Assembly: GCA_017506865.1 (NCBI GenBank)
Contig: JAFCMP010000401.1
Coordinates: 806,001-870,000 of the forward strand
Length of the DNA: 64,000 nucleotides
Direction of reading: 5' to 3'
Source of the DNA: Tribonema minus
Taxonomy: Eukaryota; Sar; Xanthophyceae; Tribonematales; Tribonemataceae
Position 1 is the first letter of the stretch, and the number at the start of each line of letters is the position of its first letter. A model generated the notes under the pieces. It was not told the DNA's origin, searched no databases, and saw only the letters and a program-made list of their open reading frames with translations. Both the position numbers and the translations under genes were made by a program. This document shows positions 54,269 through 64,000 of this stretch, piece by piece.

Positions 54269-57200
54269 CTGCGGAGGGGGGGGGGGGGGGGGGGGGAAGT
54301 ATGGGGGGAGTGATTGCAGATGTTGACGTCCATACTTCAAGTGCGCGCAAGCACACTGATGAAGTTTGCAAGCATGCTATTGCGACAATGCTGCATACGC
54401 GTGCCTGTGTACGGAGGCATGTGCTTCTTATACTGCGTACGTATACACGGCAGCAAGAGGTCGCGACGCTTCTGTGTCCAGGATGGCGATGATGCTTTTG
54501 TCGGTTGTGTCGTTGGCAAGGATGATGGCGAGCATTTGCTCCTGCAAGTTACGAAAGCAACTCTCCTGCTCAGCCCTGCCCTGCATCGGCCATGCTGTCC
54601 CCGTCATTAACGAGTTTGAGGTCAGAAGTCACCAGCTACTTCAAGGTCTCCAAGCGACGCTCCCGCCCAGCCATCCCTCGGTAGGCATCGACCATGTCGC
54701 TTAAGTCATGTGGCGAGATCAAGGTTGAGACATTTGCTACTTAAACTTTTTGCAATTGCAACCAGCGACGCTCCTGCGCAGCCTTACATCACATACCTAA
54801 AACAGGCGTCATTCATGTCGTCCAAGTCGTTGGCGAGGATGATGTCGAGCAGCTGCTAGTTTAAATTTTACTACTACTTCAAGTTTCGAACCTGCACCTG
54901 GCCACGCTCCCGCCCTAGTTACACACCTGCGGTTAGCGTCGACCATGTCGTCCGGATCGTTGGCGAGAATGATGTCGAGCAGCTGCGAGAGCTTGTGGAA
55001 GCAGTCGCTGAGCCCGGCGATGCCGCTCTCCTCGCAGAAGGCGACGAGCGCTGCCACGTCGCGACTCAAGTTCAGCAGCCCCAGTATGTTGACGCTCGCG
55101 CAGCGCGGGCCCAGGAGCTCCTGCGGTAGGTAAGTATGGAGTGGCAGTGAGCGCAGCACATGGGGTGAAATCACCAAGGGCCAGTTCAACAGCCCCCAGT
55201 CGTTGACGCTCACATGAGGTCAAGTCACCAGGGGCCAAGTTCAACAGCCCCAGTTGGTGACGCTCACGCAGCGCGGGCCCAGGAGCTCCTGCGGTAGGTA
55301 AGTATGGAGCGGAAGTGATCGGCGCACATGAGCAAGGCTCAAGTTTGGTAAGCAAGTGTGCAAGTGAGCGGCGCACAGGAGGTTGAATCAGCAAGGCTCA
55401 AGTTCAACAGCCCCAGTAGTTGACGCTCGCGCAGCGCGGGCTCTAGGAGCTCCTGCGGTAGGTAAGCATGGAGTGGAAGTGAGCGGCGCACATTAGTTGA
55501 ATCAGCAAGGCTCAAGTTCGGTGATAAAGTATGGAAGTGAGCGGCGCATGAGGTAAAATCACCAGAGGCCAAGCTCAACAGCCCCTGTAGTTGACGCTTG
55601 TGCAGCGCGGGCTCTCAAGAGCCCCTGCGGTTGGTGTGCATTGAGGTAAGCATGTGAGGGTGAATAAACAAGCAAGGGACAATCAAACAGTGAAAACAGT
55701 ACGCTTACATTCATGAGAAGGCTGACGATCGGCAATCCCAGTATGTTGCTGCTCTGGCAGCTTTGCCCAAGATCTCCTGCGGTTTGTACATCATGAAAAT
55801 GAGCACAGAGCATGAGGCGTACTGACTGCAAAGCATCCTTCTGTGTTCGCAAACATATGAAAAGAGACAACGCAACTGCTGCGGTGACGGTTTGGGTTTG
55901 ACTAGAGGTGCTGTTGTCAAGGGTAGGCAGGTATGTCATGAATTGCGACTCGGGGAACCTGTGGATGCATGTCGCTGCATGCTCCGGACCGCCTGCCGAG
56001 TCCTAACCCTAACCCTACATACAACCGCAACCCCCTACTGCAACCCCCCTATAACTCCTCTGTTTCCAAGAGTTCAATGCACCACTTGCTCCCTGAACAG
56101 CGCCATACTAATCCTAAGCACCCCGTAACTTACCCTGATTGTGTCCTGCAACCATGCGCAATGGGCTGCAGCAGGTTATTCCTAGCCCTACCTTCCCCCT
56201 AAACCTGGATCATGTCGTGGCTCTGAAGGGATGATGCCATCGCATACATGTTCAGTCGCCAGGTTAAATGGCTGTACGACCGTTGTCGGAAGAGCGTACA
56301 GTCAAGAGCAAACACAAGCGCGCGCCTCTGAAGGCTAGCTAGCATCACAGGTATGGAGTCCAAGAACGATCATGCATTACGCAAGTTTTAGGTTGAGGTT
56401 GAACTAGGATAGACCACCCGACCCAAAAATTTAGGGCTAGGATTACGAAGACCTAGGGTTACGGTTACGCACCTCGAGCATGAAGTCGCAGATGTGCAGC
56501 ATGCACGCAAAGTGCGCCGCGTCGCGCATGGTGGACGTGAGCGACGACAGGTTCATGAAGGTCACGCGCAGGTAGTCAATGAGGTCGTCGCAGTACGGGT
56601 GCGCCGTCTGCCGCATCGCCACGGGCTGCGCGCGCAGGGGGCGGCGGGGGTAACAGACAGGGCAACACCGTCAGCAGTGCTGATTCGCAGATCGAGTGGG
56701 GTATCGAGAGGCGCGCGCATGTGATTTGTGCAGCAAGTGTTCGTCGCAGTACGGGTGCGCAGTCTGTCGCATCGCCACGGGAGCAGGCGGCAGGGCGGGC
56801 GGGCGGGCAAGGCGGCATAACACACCGCGAAACCGTCAGCTGCGCTGATCCGCAGATCAAGTGGGTATCGAGATGCGTGTGCATACGGCTTGTGACGTTA
56901 GCTTTTTCGTTCTTGCAGTACGGGTGCGTCGTCTGCCGCATGACCACGGGCTGCGCACGTGAGTAAGCGGGAGGGCGGTGTAACAAACAGGGCAAACTCG
57001 TCTGCAGTGCTGGTTGGCAGATCGCGCAACTTATGGAGATGCGTGCGCATTTGGTTTGTGAAGTGAGCATTGTTGCAGTGCGGGTGCGCTGTCCGCCGCA
57101 TGGCCACAAGCTGCGCGTGCAAGCGAGCGGGGACGCGTGCGCAACAGACAGCAAATGGGCAATCTGTCAGCAAGGGTGACCTTGCGACGAAAAGCGTGCA

Positions 57201-60200
57201 TCGCAAAGGTTGTACATACGACAGCGGCACGCAGCAGAGCTATCTTGACTGGTGCGCATTGCCACGGGCTGCACACAGTGGGCAGGGACATGTGTCCACA
57301 AACGAGAGGGGTGAAACTCAGCGCTGGAAGCGTCAGCATCAGCGGATCCATGCGTGCTGCATGCGATATGGTAGGGTAAGGTTAGGGTTAGCAAGCGCAT
57401 TTGCGACAGGTGGGTGTACTCTCCTTGCAGTTTTTGCATTGCCAATAGGCGCATTGACAGCAAACCACAGGTTGTCCGCAAGCGAGGATGTTAGGTGGCA
57501 ACTTGGGGCCTGCACAAGGGTTAATTCAGCCCTATGTTAGGTTCGCCTCAAGATCGGCCACAATGCGCTCACAAAACTGGGTCGACCGTCAATATACCCC
57601 TAACCTGAACAACGCATTAGCCGCACAGAGCTCATGCACATCAGCGCCGCATGGAGAAAATCCAGGTCACACGTAAAACGGCTCCTCTGCAGGGGAAATG
57701 TGGCACAACCTCAACTTCAGCCCCACATCCCCCCACCCACACACACGTACGACTTCTCCGCTGCGGTATGTGGCATAACTTCAACTTCAACTCCCCCCCC
57801 CCCCCCCCCCCGCAGCCTCACCTCCCACTTGACGAACTCCATGCCGGCGAGCAGCTGGTCCGCCTTGTGCCGCACGAGCTCAAAGATCAGATCGCGCGCG
57901 CGATCCCCAATCCCCTCCAGCGCCCTGCTGCTAGAGTCCAAACTCCGCAGGCTCGTCTCCTTGTCCTGCATGCCTCCCATCCCCCCCCCCCCGCGCCGAC
58001 CCCCGTGCGCCCCCCGCCGCCGCCGCCGCTGGCGTTGGCGTTGGCGCCCTCGTACGCCGCCGCGACTTCCGCAAACTGCAGCGCCGCGAGGCACTCGTAC
58101 ATGACGGAGGCGAGGTGCGGCGGGAGCTTGGCCGCGTAGCCGCTGTTGGCGCTGATCTGCGGGGGGGGGGGGGGGGGGGGGGAGGGGGGGGGCAGCAGGG
58201 CTCAGTTGTAGGCGCGTATGTATTGTAGCCGGGTAGCAGCTGTTGGCGCTGATCTGCGATGTGGGGGTAAAGAGGGGGGGGCGGGGCGGCAGGGCTCAGT
58301 TGTAGGCGTGTATGTATTGTAGCCGCTGTGTTGGCGCTGATCTGCGTTGTGGGGAGGGGGTAGGGGCACGTGGCAAGGCAGCAGGGCTCAGCAGGGGGGG
58401 GTCACGGTAGAAAAGCAAGTCCGTACGGCCGGGTGCACGTCTCTTAAATTGTGAGAGCTGTCGTGCTTACCTGCGCGGCCTTGAGTATGTGCGAGTCCGC
58501 CTCCGATATCCTATAACGTTCAACATGCACTTTGTTCTTGTGTATTTGCCTGCAGCATGTCACTTGAACATGGTTGCGACCCACGCGCTCACCTGCGCGG
58601 CCTTGAGTATGTGCGAGTCCGCCTCTGCGTTCCCTCACTTCAAACATGAAGTTCTGCCTGCGGCACGTCACTTCAACATGGGGTTTTCACCTGTGGGATG
58701 TCACTTCATTTTACCGTTTTCACCCTCATGAAACAACCCATGTTGACCCACAAAACACTACAGTAGCTGCAAGCGCACCTGCGCGGCCTTGAGTATGTGC
58801 GAGTCCGCCTCGGCGTTCTGCAGCAGCTCCAGCATGACCTGGCGCACAACGGCGGTGCCGCGCTCCATGGTCTGGAACACCGCCGCGCCGGCGCTGCGCG
58901 CGTCCACGTGTGACAGGAAGGCCACCATGAGGCCGCTCAGCTGTGCACGGCATTACACACAGAGTACACGACAAGGACAGGTGTTCAGGCGGCATCAGTA
59001 CGGTGCTAATGCAAGGCATGGGCTTGATGATACTGCTGCACTCACTGTGCCGAGTACAGGTCGTGAACTGCTGAGTACATGATGTGAATACCGCCGCGCC
59101 GGCGCTGCGCGCGTCAACGTGCGACAGGAAGGCCACCATGAGGCCGCCCAGCTGTACACGGCGGTACACACGGAGTACACAACAAGGACAGGCGGCGTTG
59201 GTACGGTGCTCACACAAGGGCATGGGCTTGATGGTACTGCGTATCGTGATGAGTACAGGTTGTGAACTGTTGAGTGCGTGATGTGAACACCGGCGCTGCG
59301 CGCGTCGACGTGCGACAGGACGGCCACCATGAGGGCGCTCAGCTGTACACGGCGGTACACACGGAGTACACAACAAGGACAGGCGTTCAGGCGGCATCGG
59401 TATGGGGCTCACACGAGGGCATGGGCTTGACGGTACTGCGGCACAGGTGCTGTACTGTTGAGTGCGTGATATGAACACCGCCGCGACGGCACTGCAGGCG
59501 TCGACGTGCAACTTGAATGCCGCCAGGACTCAGCTGTGCCAGCAGTACACACAGAGTACACAAAAGTACACAGTAAGGACAAGCATCCTGACGGCACTGG
59601 TTACAGCGCAATGTGCACGGCAGCTCACGGCAAGTAGTACACAAGGCAGTGCACAACGAAACCGGGCACTTGATTGCCATGGTTCAGCATGCTGACCTAA
59701 CTGACGCTACCCCTACCCCTAACCCTAATCCTAACCCTAACCCTTAACCCTAAGCGGCGCAGGACGGTATGCGGAAGAGCGGTCCGCACAAACGCGCGTC
59801 CTCACACGCGCGCATGTCATCGCCAGCACGCCTGCAAACATACGTACTCCTGTACTGCAACGCACTGCAAAGTACAGGCCCCGTAGCAGGATGGATGCAT
59901 TCCATGACACAGTGAAAACGGGCAAATTCCCGTCAAGCGACTCATTTACAGTAGTTGACGACACGCTGTTCCAAACCGCCTCTTGTCCAAGCCATGCCAC
60001 GTATGTAGGAGCAAATACACAGTCAAGTATGCGTTTATACACGCATGACGTGACGCTTATGCACATGCCTTTCTTGACCATTACCATGACCTGGATTCGA
60101 GGTGGTTAGAAACACATACACTAACCACCCCTTGTCACCTGAAGCTCTACGATCTTTTGATTCGTTTTCAGACAGCATGTTCTCAGCGACGGCAAATGAG

Positions 60201-63009
60201 CCAGTAGATGGCGGTGCGAACGTTGTGCTGTGGCGGCTGCGTCTCTCAACGACTCGGACATGACTCGTACTGCGACTTGCTTTGATGTGAGTACTGCTGC
60301 ATTGATGCTCCGCCACACGGCGACGGCGCATGAGGCCGCTTCCAAGTTGCAGTCCAAGACAATACAAACACATGGATGACGCACGTGTTCGGATCAACTA
60401 CTTGTGAACTGAGGTCTGAGAGCTGCGGAGTGTCGCCGACAGGACTCCAACAATGCCGTCAGGTGTGCTGCTGACCGCTCTCATGATGCATTGTATGCTT
60501 CCTACTTTATACGCTTGCTTGACAGTTGTGCTCAGCTACGCCCTCTGCTGCTAATGCATTCGCAAGCAAGCCTAGCCCTAGCCCTAACCCTCACCCAAAC
60601 CCTGAATAAGCAAGCGACAGACCCACTCATGCGATACATCGAACTAGCCCTAGCTCCGACGCTGCTCTTCTACTGACCTTCAGCAGGGCGAATCCCAGCT
60701 CCGGCACTGATGCGGAGAAGGGGTAGGTAATGGGGTATCGTCTCCGCGACTTCCCCCTGCCCCCGCCCGCCCCCCCACCCCCAGGCCCAGGCCATCGTCC
60801 ACAGCGCTCGCCTCCGCGGCGACGGCCTCGTGCAGCCCCAGGGGCACTATGAACGCCTCGTACTGGGGGCGGAAGGAAGGCGCAACGCGAGGCGCACGCA
60901 CGCGAAAACACGCGCTACATGAGCTGTTTGAAGCGGTCCAGCAAAACCGACCTGAAGCTACACCCTCACCGTAACCCTGCCCGTAATATTAAGCGCGTCA
61001 ACTGCATCAGAGGACAGCTTCGCGCAAGCCCGCCCGGGAGGCCCCTCTGCATGCATTGAGATCTGGGCCCAAAAGCCGCGGGACAAAGCAGTCAAGATCA
61101 AGCAACGACAACAGGCAGGAACATTGGTTTTTATAGGTGTCCGGTGAAACTGGGCGCATTTCATCGGTGTCCAGTGAATCTGGGCGGGGTGGGGTCGATC
61201 CCACGAGAGGGGTAGGGCTGGGGTTACACAGCTTCCAGGCAAGCCAGCCCGGGAGGCCCCTCCGCGTGCATCGCCAACTGGGTGTCAAAGCAGAAGCAGA
61301 CATTCGAAGAGATCAGCATGCAAGACAAGGGGTATTGATGTGACACAAAGGCACCCGCTGAAGCCGCCATCAAGCAAAGGCTGTTGATTGCAGCGACCCC
61401 CAACCGTCCCAGGCGCGCTGTCGAACTCAGTGGTGAGGGGAGTTGAAATTGCATCCCCAACCGTCCCAGGGCGCGCTGTTGTACTTAGTGGTGTGACGTG
61501 CCGCTGCTCGCTGCCACCCCTGACCCTAACCCTCCCCTCATGTAACCCCTCCGAAGTAACTGTCATCAGACGCAGCGCACTCACCTCTGCCTCCGACACT
61601 ATCTCCAGCGGCTGAAAGCTCTCCTCCTGCAGGATGCGCCGGCACTCGCCCTCAAACGCCAGCAGCAGGAGCTTCTGATAGGGGTCCTTGAGCTGGTGGT
61701 GCAAGGGGTAGGGGGGGAGTTGAAGTCAGGAGTCAGAGTCGGGGTCAGAGAACCCATCAGCAGGAGCTTCTGGTAGGGGTCCTTGAGCTGGTGGTGCAAG
61801 AGTCAAAGTCAGGAGTCAAATTCAGGAGTCAGAGTTGGGGTCAGAGAACCCAGCAGCAGGAGCTTCTGGTAGGTCCTTGAGCTAGTGGTGCGGGAGTCAA
61901 CGTCCGGAGTCAAAGCCAGGAGTCAGAGTCGGGGTCAGAGAACCCAGCAGCAGGAGCTTCTAGTGGTGCGAGAGTCAAAGTCAGGAGTCAAAGTCAGGAG
62001 TCAGAGTCGGGTCAGAAAACAGGTTTCCAAAGACAGACTGTGGGGTGCACACGCGCCAGTACAACGGCGCCACAACAACGGCACTTGCAGCAATACAGCG
62101 CATTATCGGTTGGAATTCCGCATGTCAGCCTGTTTGCTGACAGAAGTGTGGGCACAATGTTAGCGCATGCGGTGCATGAGAAGCGCACTTGCAAATCGGT
62201 GCAGGATTGCCCCCCCCCCCCCACCCCCCCCCCCCCCCCCCCTCCAGACTCTGTACCACAACAATGGGTATTTGGCAACTGGCTCTTGCCGGTGGCACGC
62301 AGCGCCCCTGTGGTAGGTGCATGACTCACGCACTTTTCAAAACTGCTCGCTACCGCACCACGCATGGCACCCGCTGCTGCAACGCCAAGAACCTCACAAT
62401 CAATTTTTCTGCGACGAGGGCACAGCTCAGCATCGTTATCAGGGCTGATGTAGCACACACATTCTGTGCAGGAGCTTCACGAGCGAGCGGCAGTTGAGGT
62501 GACCATCGCTGGCGAGCTTGGCCTGACAAATGGCAGCTGAGCGCTGGCACCACAAAGCAATGCAGCAAACACACCTTGCGCAGGAGCTCCATGAGCGGGC
62601 GGCAGTCGAGGTTGAGATGGCTTGCGAACAACTGGCAGCTCAGCATCGCTATTAGAGTTGGTCTAGCAGACACATACCTTGCTATTAGGGTTGATCTAGC
62701 ACACATACCTTGCGCAGGAGCTCCATGAGCGGGCGGCAGTCAAGGTCGAGGTCGCTAGCGAGCTCAGTGTTGTTCTTACGCTTGATGTAGCAAGCACATA
62801 CCTTGTTAATAGCGATGCTCTAGCAAACATACCTTGCGCAGGAGCTCCATGAGCGGGCGGCAGTCGAGGTCGAGGTCGCTAGCGAGCTTGGCCATGGCCA
62901 GCAGCGTCTCCTTGAGCTGCATGAAGTGGCCGGGCCGGCTGAGGCCGCTCAGGTGGTGCTCAATGAGGTCGCGCAGCGACGCCTGGCACCGCCGCCACGC
63001 CTTCTCGAC
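54100..63009 (-). CDS. SEC15: Exocyst subunit Sec15/EXOC6, C-terminal part (5' end off right edge)
   Basis: Exons in transcript order: 63009-62833, 61692-61585, 60862-60678, 58940-58779, 58156-57822, 56625-56473, 55120-54927, 54268-54100 (stop). They give 494 codons, with phases agreeing after one base is added in exons 60678-60862 and 57822-58156. Matches to Sec15 are spread over the whole length: MQLKETLLAMAKLASDLDL with PLMELLRK; LKDPYQKLLLLAFEGECRR; YPFSASVPELGFALLK, like the Sec15 FPFS-x-x-VP motif; YCDDLIDYLRVTFMNLSSL; LSDCFHKLSQLLDIILAND; and YPRLDVSHLIAVLEKYKNL. Sec15 binds Rab GTPases on vesicles and recruits the exocyst at the plasma membrane. Exons encoding the N-terminal part must lie beyond 64000. 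Confidence 0.85.
54470..54990 (-). repeat. Four copies of an exon 3' edge (SEC15 exon 55120-54927)
   Basis: The true edge (GTCGACCATGTCGTCCGGATC ... GATGTCGAGCAGCTGC) is at 54927-54985. Copies, increasingly eroded, start near 54797, 54678 and 54480. Confidence 0.8.
54927..55120 (-). CDS. SEC15: SEC15 exon
   Basis: ELLGPRCASVNILGLLNLS continues to LSDCFHKLSQLLDIILAND and DMVDANR, ending in phase 2. It matches the Sec15 region with an L-x-Q-L-(V/L)-D-(L/I)-(L/I) helix near the C-terminus. Confidence 0.85.
55075..55800 (-). repeat. Five to six copies of an exon 5' edge (SEC15 exon 55120-54927)
   Basis: TTGACGCTCGCGCAGCGCGGG ... AGGAGCTCCTGCGGTAGGTAAG occurs at 55089, 55256, 55418 and 55591, with a truncated copy at 55200 and an eroded one near 55743. 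Most keep the acceptor (CTGC on plus). Confidence 0.85.
56473..56625 (-). CDS. SEC15: SEC15 exon
   Basis: These 51 codons (PVAMRQTAHPYCDDLIDYL ... HFACMLHICDFMLE) correspond to the Sec15 segment with P-Y-x-x-D-L-I-x-(F/Y)-L followed by a C-M helix. Phase 0 at both ends. Confidence 0.85.
56590..57290 (-). repeat. Five copies of an exon 5' edge (SEC15 exon 56625-56473)
   Basis: CAGTACGGGTGCGCCGTCTGC..CGCATCGCCACGGGCTGCGC starts at about 56591 and recurs near 56747, 56917, 57076 and (short) 57250, period about 160-170 bp. Confidence 0.85.
57822..58156 (-). CDS. SEC15: SEC15 exon with poly-Gly insert and one-base frame break
   Basis: It begins ISANSGYAAKLPPHLASVM, then CLAALQFAEVAAAYEGAN, a Gly-rich insert, and ends DRARDLIFELVRHKADQLL and FVKWE. 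The frames before and after the insert differ at a run of twelve C on the plus strand (57981-57992); thirteen would join them and make the exon 336 bases, phase 0 to 0. The FELVRHKAD helix fits the Sec15 FELV-x-x-K-(I/A)-D segment. Confidence 0.75.
58141..58390 (-). repeat. Three copies of an exon 5' edge (SEC15 exon 58156-57822)
   Basis: GCTGTTGGCGCTGATCTGCG followed by a G-rich run and GCAGGGCTCAG starts at about 58142, 58243 and 58328. Confidence 0.8.
58465..58815 (-). repeat. Three copies of an exon 3' edge (SEC15 exon 58940-58779)
   Basis: ACCTGCGCGGCCTTGAGTATG..GCGAGTCCGCCTC at 58777 (true) recurs at about 58592 and 58473. Each keeps the donor (AC on plus). Confidence 0.9.
58779..58940 (-). 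CDS. SEC15: SEC15 exon
   Basis: These 54 codons (LSGLMVAFLSHVDARSAGA ... QNAEADSHILKAAQ) are in phase 0. Both edges are tandemly copied: the 5' edge three more times upstream to about 59660, and the 3' edge twice downstream to 58470. Confidence 0.75.
58880..59670 (-). repeat. Four copies of an exon 5' edge and intron (SEC15 exon 58940-58779)
   Basis: Units of about 190 bp: GCGCTGCGCGCGTCxACGTG ... GGCCACCATGAGG ... CAGCTGTxCACGGC ... ACACAACAAGGACAGG, starting near 58890, 59100, 59293 and 59487. The fourth is the most eroded. Confidence 0.9.
59699..59752. repeat. Interstitial telomere-type array
   Basis: CTACCCCTAACCCTAATCC and variants, seven to eight units, just beyond the exon-edge copies of SEC15 exon 58940-58779. 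Confidence 0.85.
59753..60677. other. SEC15 intron without supported exons
   Basis: No frame here fits both flanking phases. A second degenerate CCCTAA array lies at 60574-60604. No exon-edge copies were recognised. Confidence 0.35.
60678..60862 (-). CDS. SEC15: SEC15 exon with FPFS-type motif and one-base frame break
   Basis: The exon opens YEAFIVPLGLHEAVAAEA and ends YPFSASVPELGFALLK, but these lie in different frames. The switch falls in a G-rich run near 60755-60785 (plus-strand C run). Length 185 plus one base restores phase 0 at both ends. Because the downstream motif is conserved in Sec15, a missing base is likelier than a real break. Confidence 0.7.
61585..61692 (-). CDS. SEC15: SEC15 exon
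   Basis: These 36 codons (LKDPYQKLLLLAFEGECRR ... QEESFQPLEIVSEAE) match the Sec15 D-x-Y-x-x-L helix and the following I-L-x-x-E-x-(F/Y)-x-P segment. Phase 0 at both ends. Confidence 0.8.
61640..61990 (-). repeat. Four copies of an exon 5' edge (SEC15 exon 61692-61585)
   Basis: CAGCAGGAGCTTCTGATAGGG..TCCTTGAGCTGGTGGTG with GAGTCAAAGTCAGGAGTC-type spacers starts near 61660, 61758, 61855 and 61947, period about 95 bp. Confidence 0.85.
62460..62890 (-). repeat. Four copies of an exon 3' edge (SEC15 exon 63009-62833)
   Basis: ACCTTGCGCAGGAGCTCCATG..AGCGGGCGGCAGTCGAGG at 62831 (true) recurs near 62708 and 62576 with donor kept, and in eroded form near 62468. Confidence 0.9.
62833..63009 (-). CDS. 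SEC15: SEC15 exon (first in window)
   Basis: These 59 codons in phase 0 (VEKAWRRCQASLRDLIEHH ... DLDCRPLMELLRK) are followed by GTATGT. The exon corresponds to the Sec15 region just before the D-x-Y-x-x-L-L helix. Both its edges are tandemly copied into the neighbouring introns. Confidence 0.8.
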
Positions 63010-63860
63010 CTGCAGCGTGTCATGTGGTGATGATCAGACATTCGGGATTTTCAGATGTTGATGTTCAATGGTTGAGATTTGGGCAGTGATGCTCAGTCAA
63101 TGCAGTTGCACAGTTGCGCAGACAGGCACCGCCGCCACGCCTTCTCCGCCTGTGGCCCGACAGGTGTCATGACCGGGCAATGAGGATAGCATGATGATGC
63201 TGAGATGATGAGATTTCAGAGGCGATGCTCAGTTGACAAGGTTGCGCAGCGACGTCCGGCACCGCCGCCATGCCTTCTCCACCTGCAGCACGACAGGTGG
63301 CGATGACCGGGCAATGAGGATATCATGTGGCGATGCTCAGATAATTGCAGCGGTAGAGCTCAATGAGGTCGCGCAGCAATACGTGGCACCGGCGCCACGC
63401 CTTCTGCGTCTGCGGCCCGTCCGGCGTCGATGACCGGGCAATGAGGATATCACACGGTCTTGATCATTCAAAAAGAAACTCAGATGGCGATGCTCAATGA
63501 ACGAGGTCGCGCAGCGACGGCCTGCGGCGGCGCGCTGCGCGCAAGGTATCTCAGATGGTGATACTCATCCAATGAGATGGAGGTTGGTGATGCCTAATTC
63601 ATGAACCCTCTAAGACCTCCTCATTAACATCCAATGAGAGAGATCTCATATGGTGTTGCTTGTTTCATGACATCTTAAACGTGGCAACACTGATCCGTTG
63701 ACATCAGAGATGATTACGGTCTTTCACTGAGACCTCAGAAGGTGTCGCTCATGCAATGCATCAACAAATGGTGATGCTCATCAACTAAGATCTCGGATGG
63801 TATTGCTCAGTCAATGAACTCGCGCAGCGAGGCGCAGCGTGCAGGCGCGTCCGTCCGCCT
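62975..63860 (-). repeat. Five or more decaying copies of an exon 5' edge (SEC15 exon 63009-62833)
   Basis: CGCAGCGACGCC..TGGCACCGCCGCCACGCCTTCTC with TGACCGGGCAATGAGGATA spacers: true edge at about 62973-63012, copies near 63125, 63245 and 63370, then only short remnants near 63507 and 63822. The spacer motif GATGGTGATGCTCA continues to about 63810. Confidence 0.8.
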
Positions 63861-64000
63861 ACGGCACGTCACAGGGGGCAGAGTGATCATTGCATGCGCT
63901 CGACGTCCAGTCGTGCACGCCATCGCTGCAGTTGTCACTACCACCTAAACCAAACCTAAGCTTAACCCTAAACCTAACCCTAGCCCCGCATGCCGTTCGC
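63540..64000. other. Right-edge sequence, intron of SEC15
   Basis: No exon is supported. It holds decayed spacer units of the preceding exon-edge array and a degenerate CCTAAC array at 63948-63983. The upstream SEC15 exons must lie beyond the edge. Confidence 0.4.

Noticed and set aside
59699-59752. True chromosome end
   Set aside because: The CCCTAA tract is short, degenerate and flanked on both sides by SEC15 exons.

Overview
This window is nuclear DNA from a GC-rich eukaryote, most likely a unicellular alga or other protist. The genes are broken by many GT-AG introns, exons use almost only G or C at third positions, and alanine-rich proteins are common. Degenerate TTAGGG/CCCTAA telomere-type motifs are scattered through introns on both strands. 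There are no bacterial operons, Shine-Dalgarno sites or CRISPR arrays. I cannot name the species; a haptophyte or stramenopile alga would fit the composition, but this is inference.

Layout. (1) 32-21113, minus strand: a giant alanine-rich coiled-coil gene. I could join 23 exons in consistent phase, about 3,680 codons before it leaves the left edge. Its far exons carry tryptophan repeats resembling the centrin-binding repeats of Sfi1. (2) 21681-28786, plus strand: an SNF5/SMARCB1-type SWI/SNF subunit with a very long low-complexity N-terminus, divergent from gene 1 across about 570 bp. (3) 29491-49691, plus strand: a 19-exon gene (1,434 codons, every junction in phase) with a C2 domain, PH-like segments, a second C2-like domain and a C-terminal half resembling exocyst subunit Sec6/EXOC3. 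(4) about 50.5-53.35 kb: a degenerate LTR-type retroelement whose interior is a large palindrome of two inverted gag-protease copies. (5) 54100 to beyond 64000, minus strand: the C-terminal 494 codons of exocyst subunit Sec15/EXOC6 in eight exons. Genes 3 and 5 are therefore two candidate exocyst subunits lying tail to tail around a retroelement.

The most striking feature is not a gene. Many introns are partly filled by tandem copies of the neighbouring exon edge together with its splice site and adjoining intron. Copies of an exon's 5' edge lie upstream of that exon, and copies of its 3' edge lie downstream. I count about 30 such clusters with two to eight copies each and periods of roughly 48-205 bp, usually decaying with distance from the true exon. 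One cluster follows the stop codon of the last Sec15 exon, so splicing alone does not explain the process. Some units include telomere-type repeats or long C/G runs. This looks like a genome-wide mode of intron growth, and I know of no described system that matches it exactly.

Three exons (16568-17724, 57822-58156, 60678-60862) each need one extra base at a GC or homopolymer run to stay in frame. Assembly error is the likeliest cause. All exon boundaries come from splice-site sequence, reading-frame phase and protein resemblance read by eye, with no transcript evidence.
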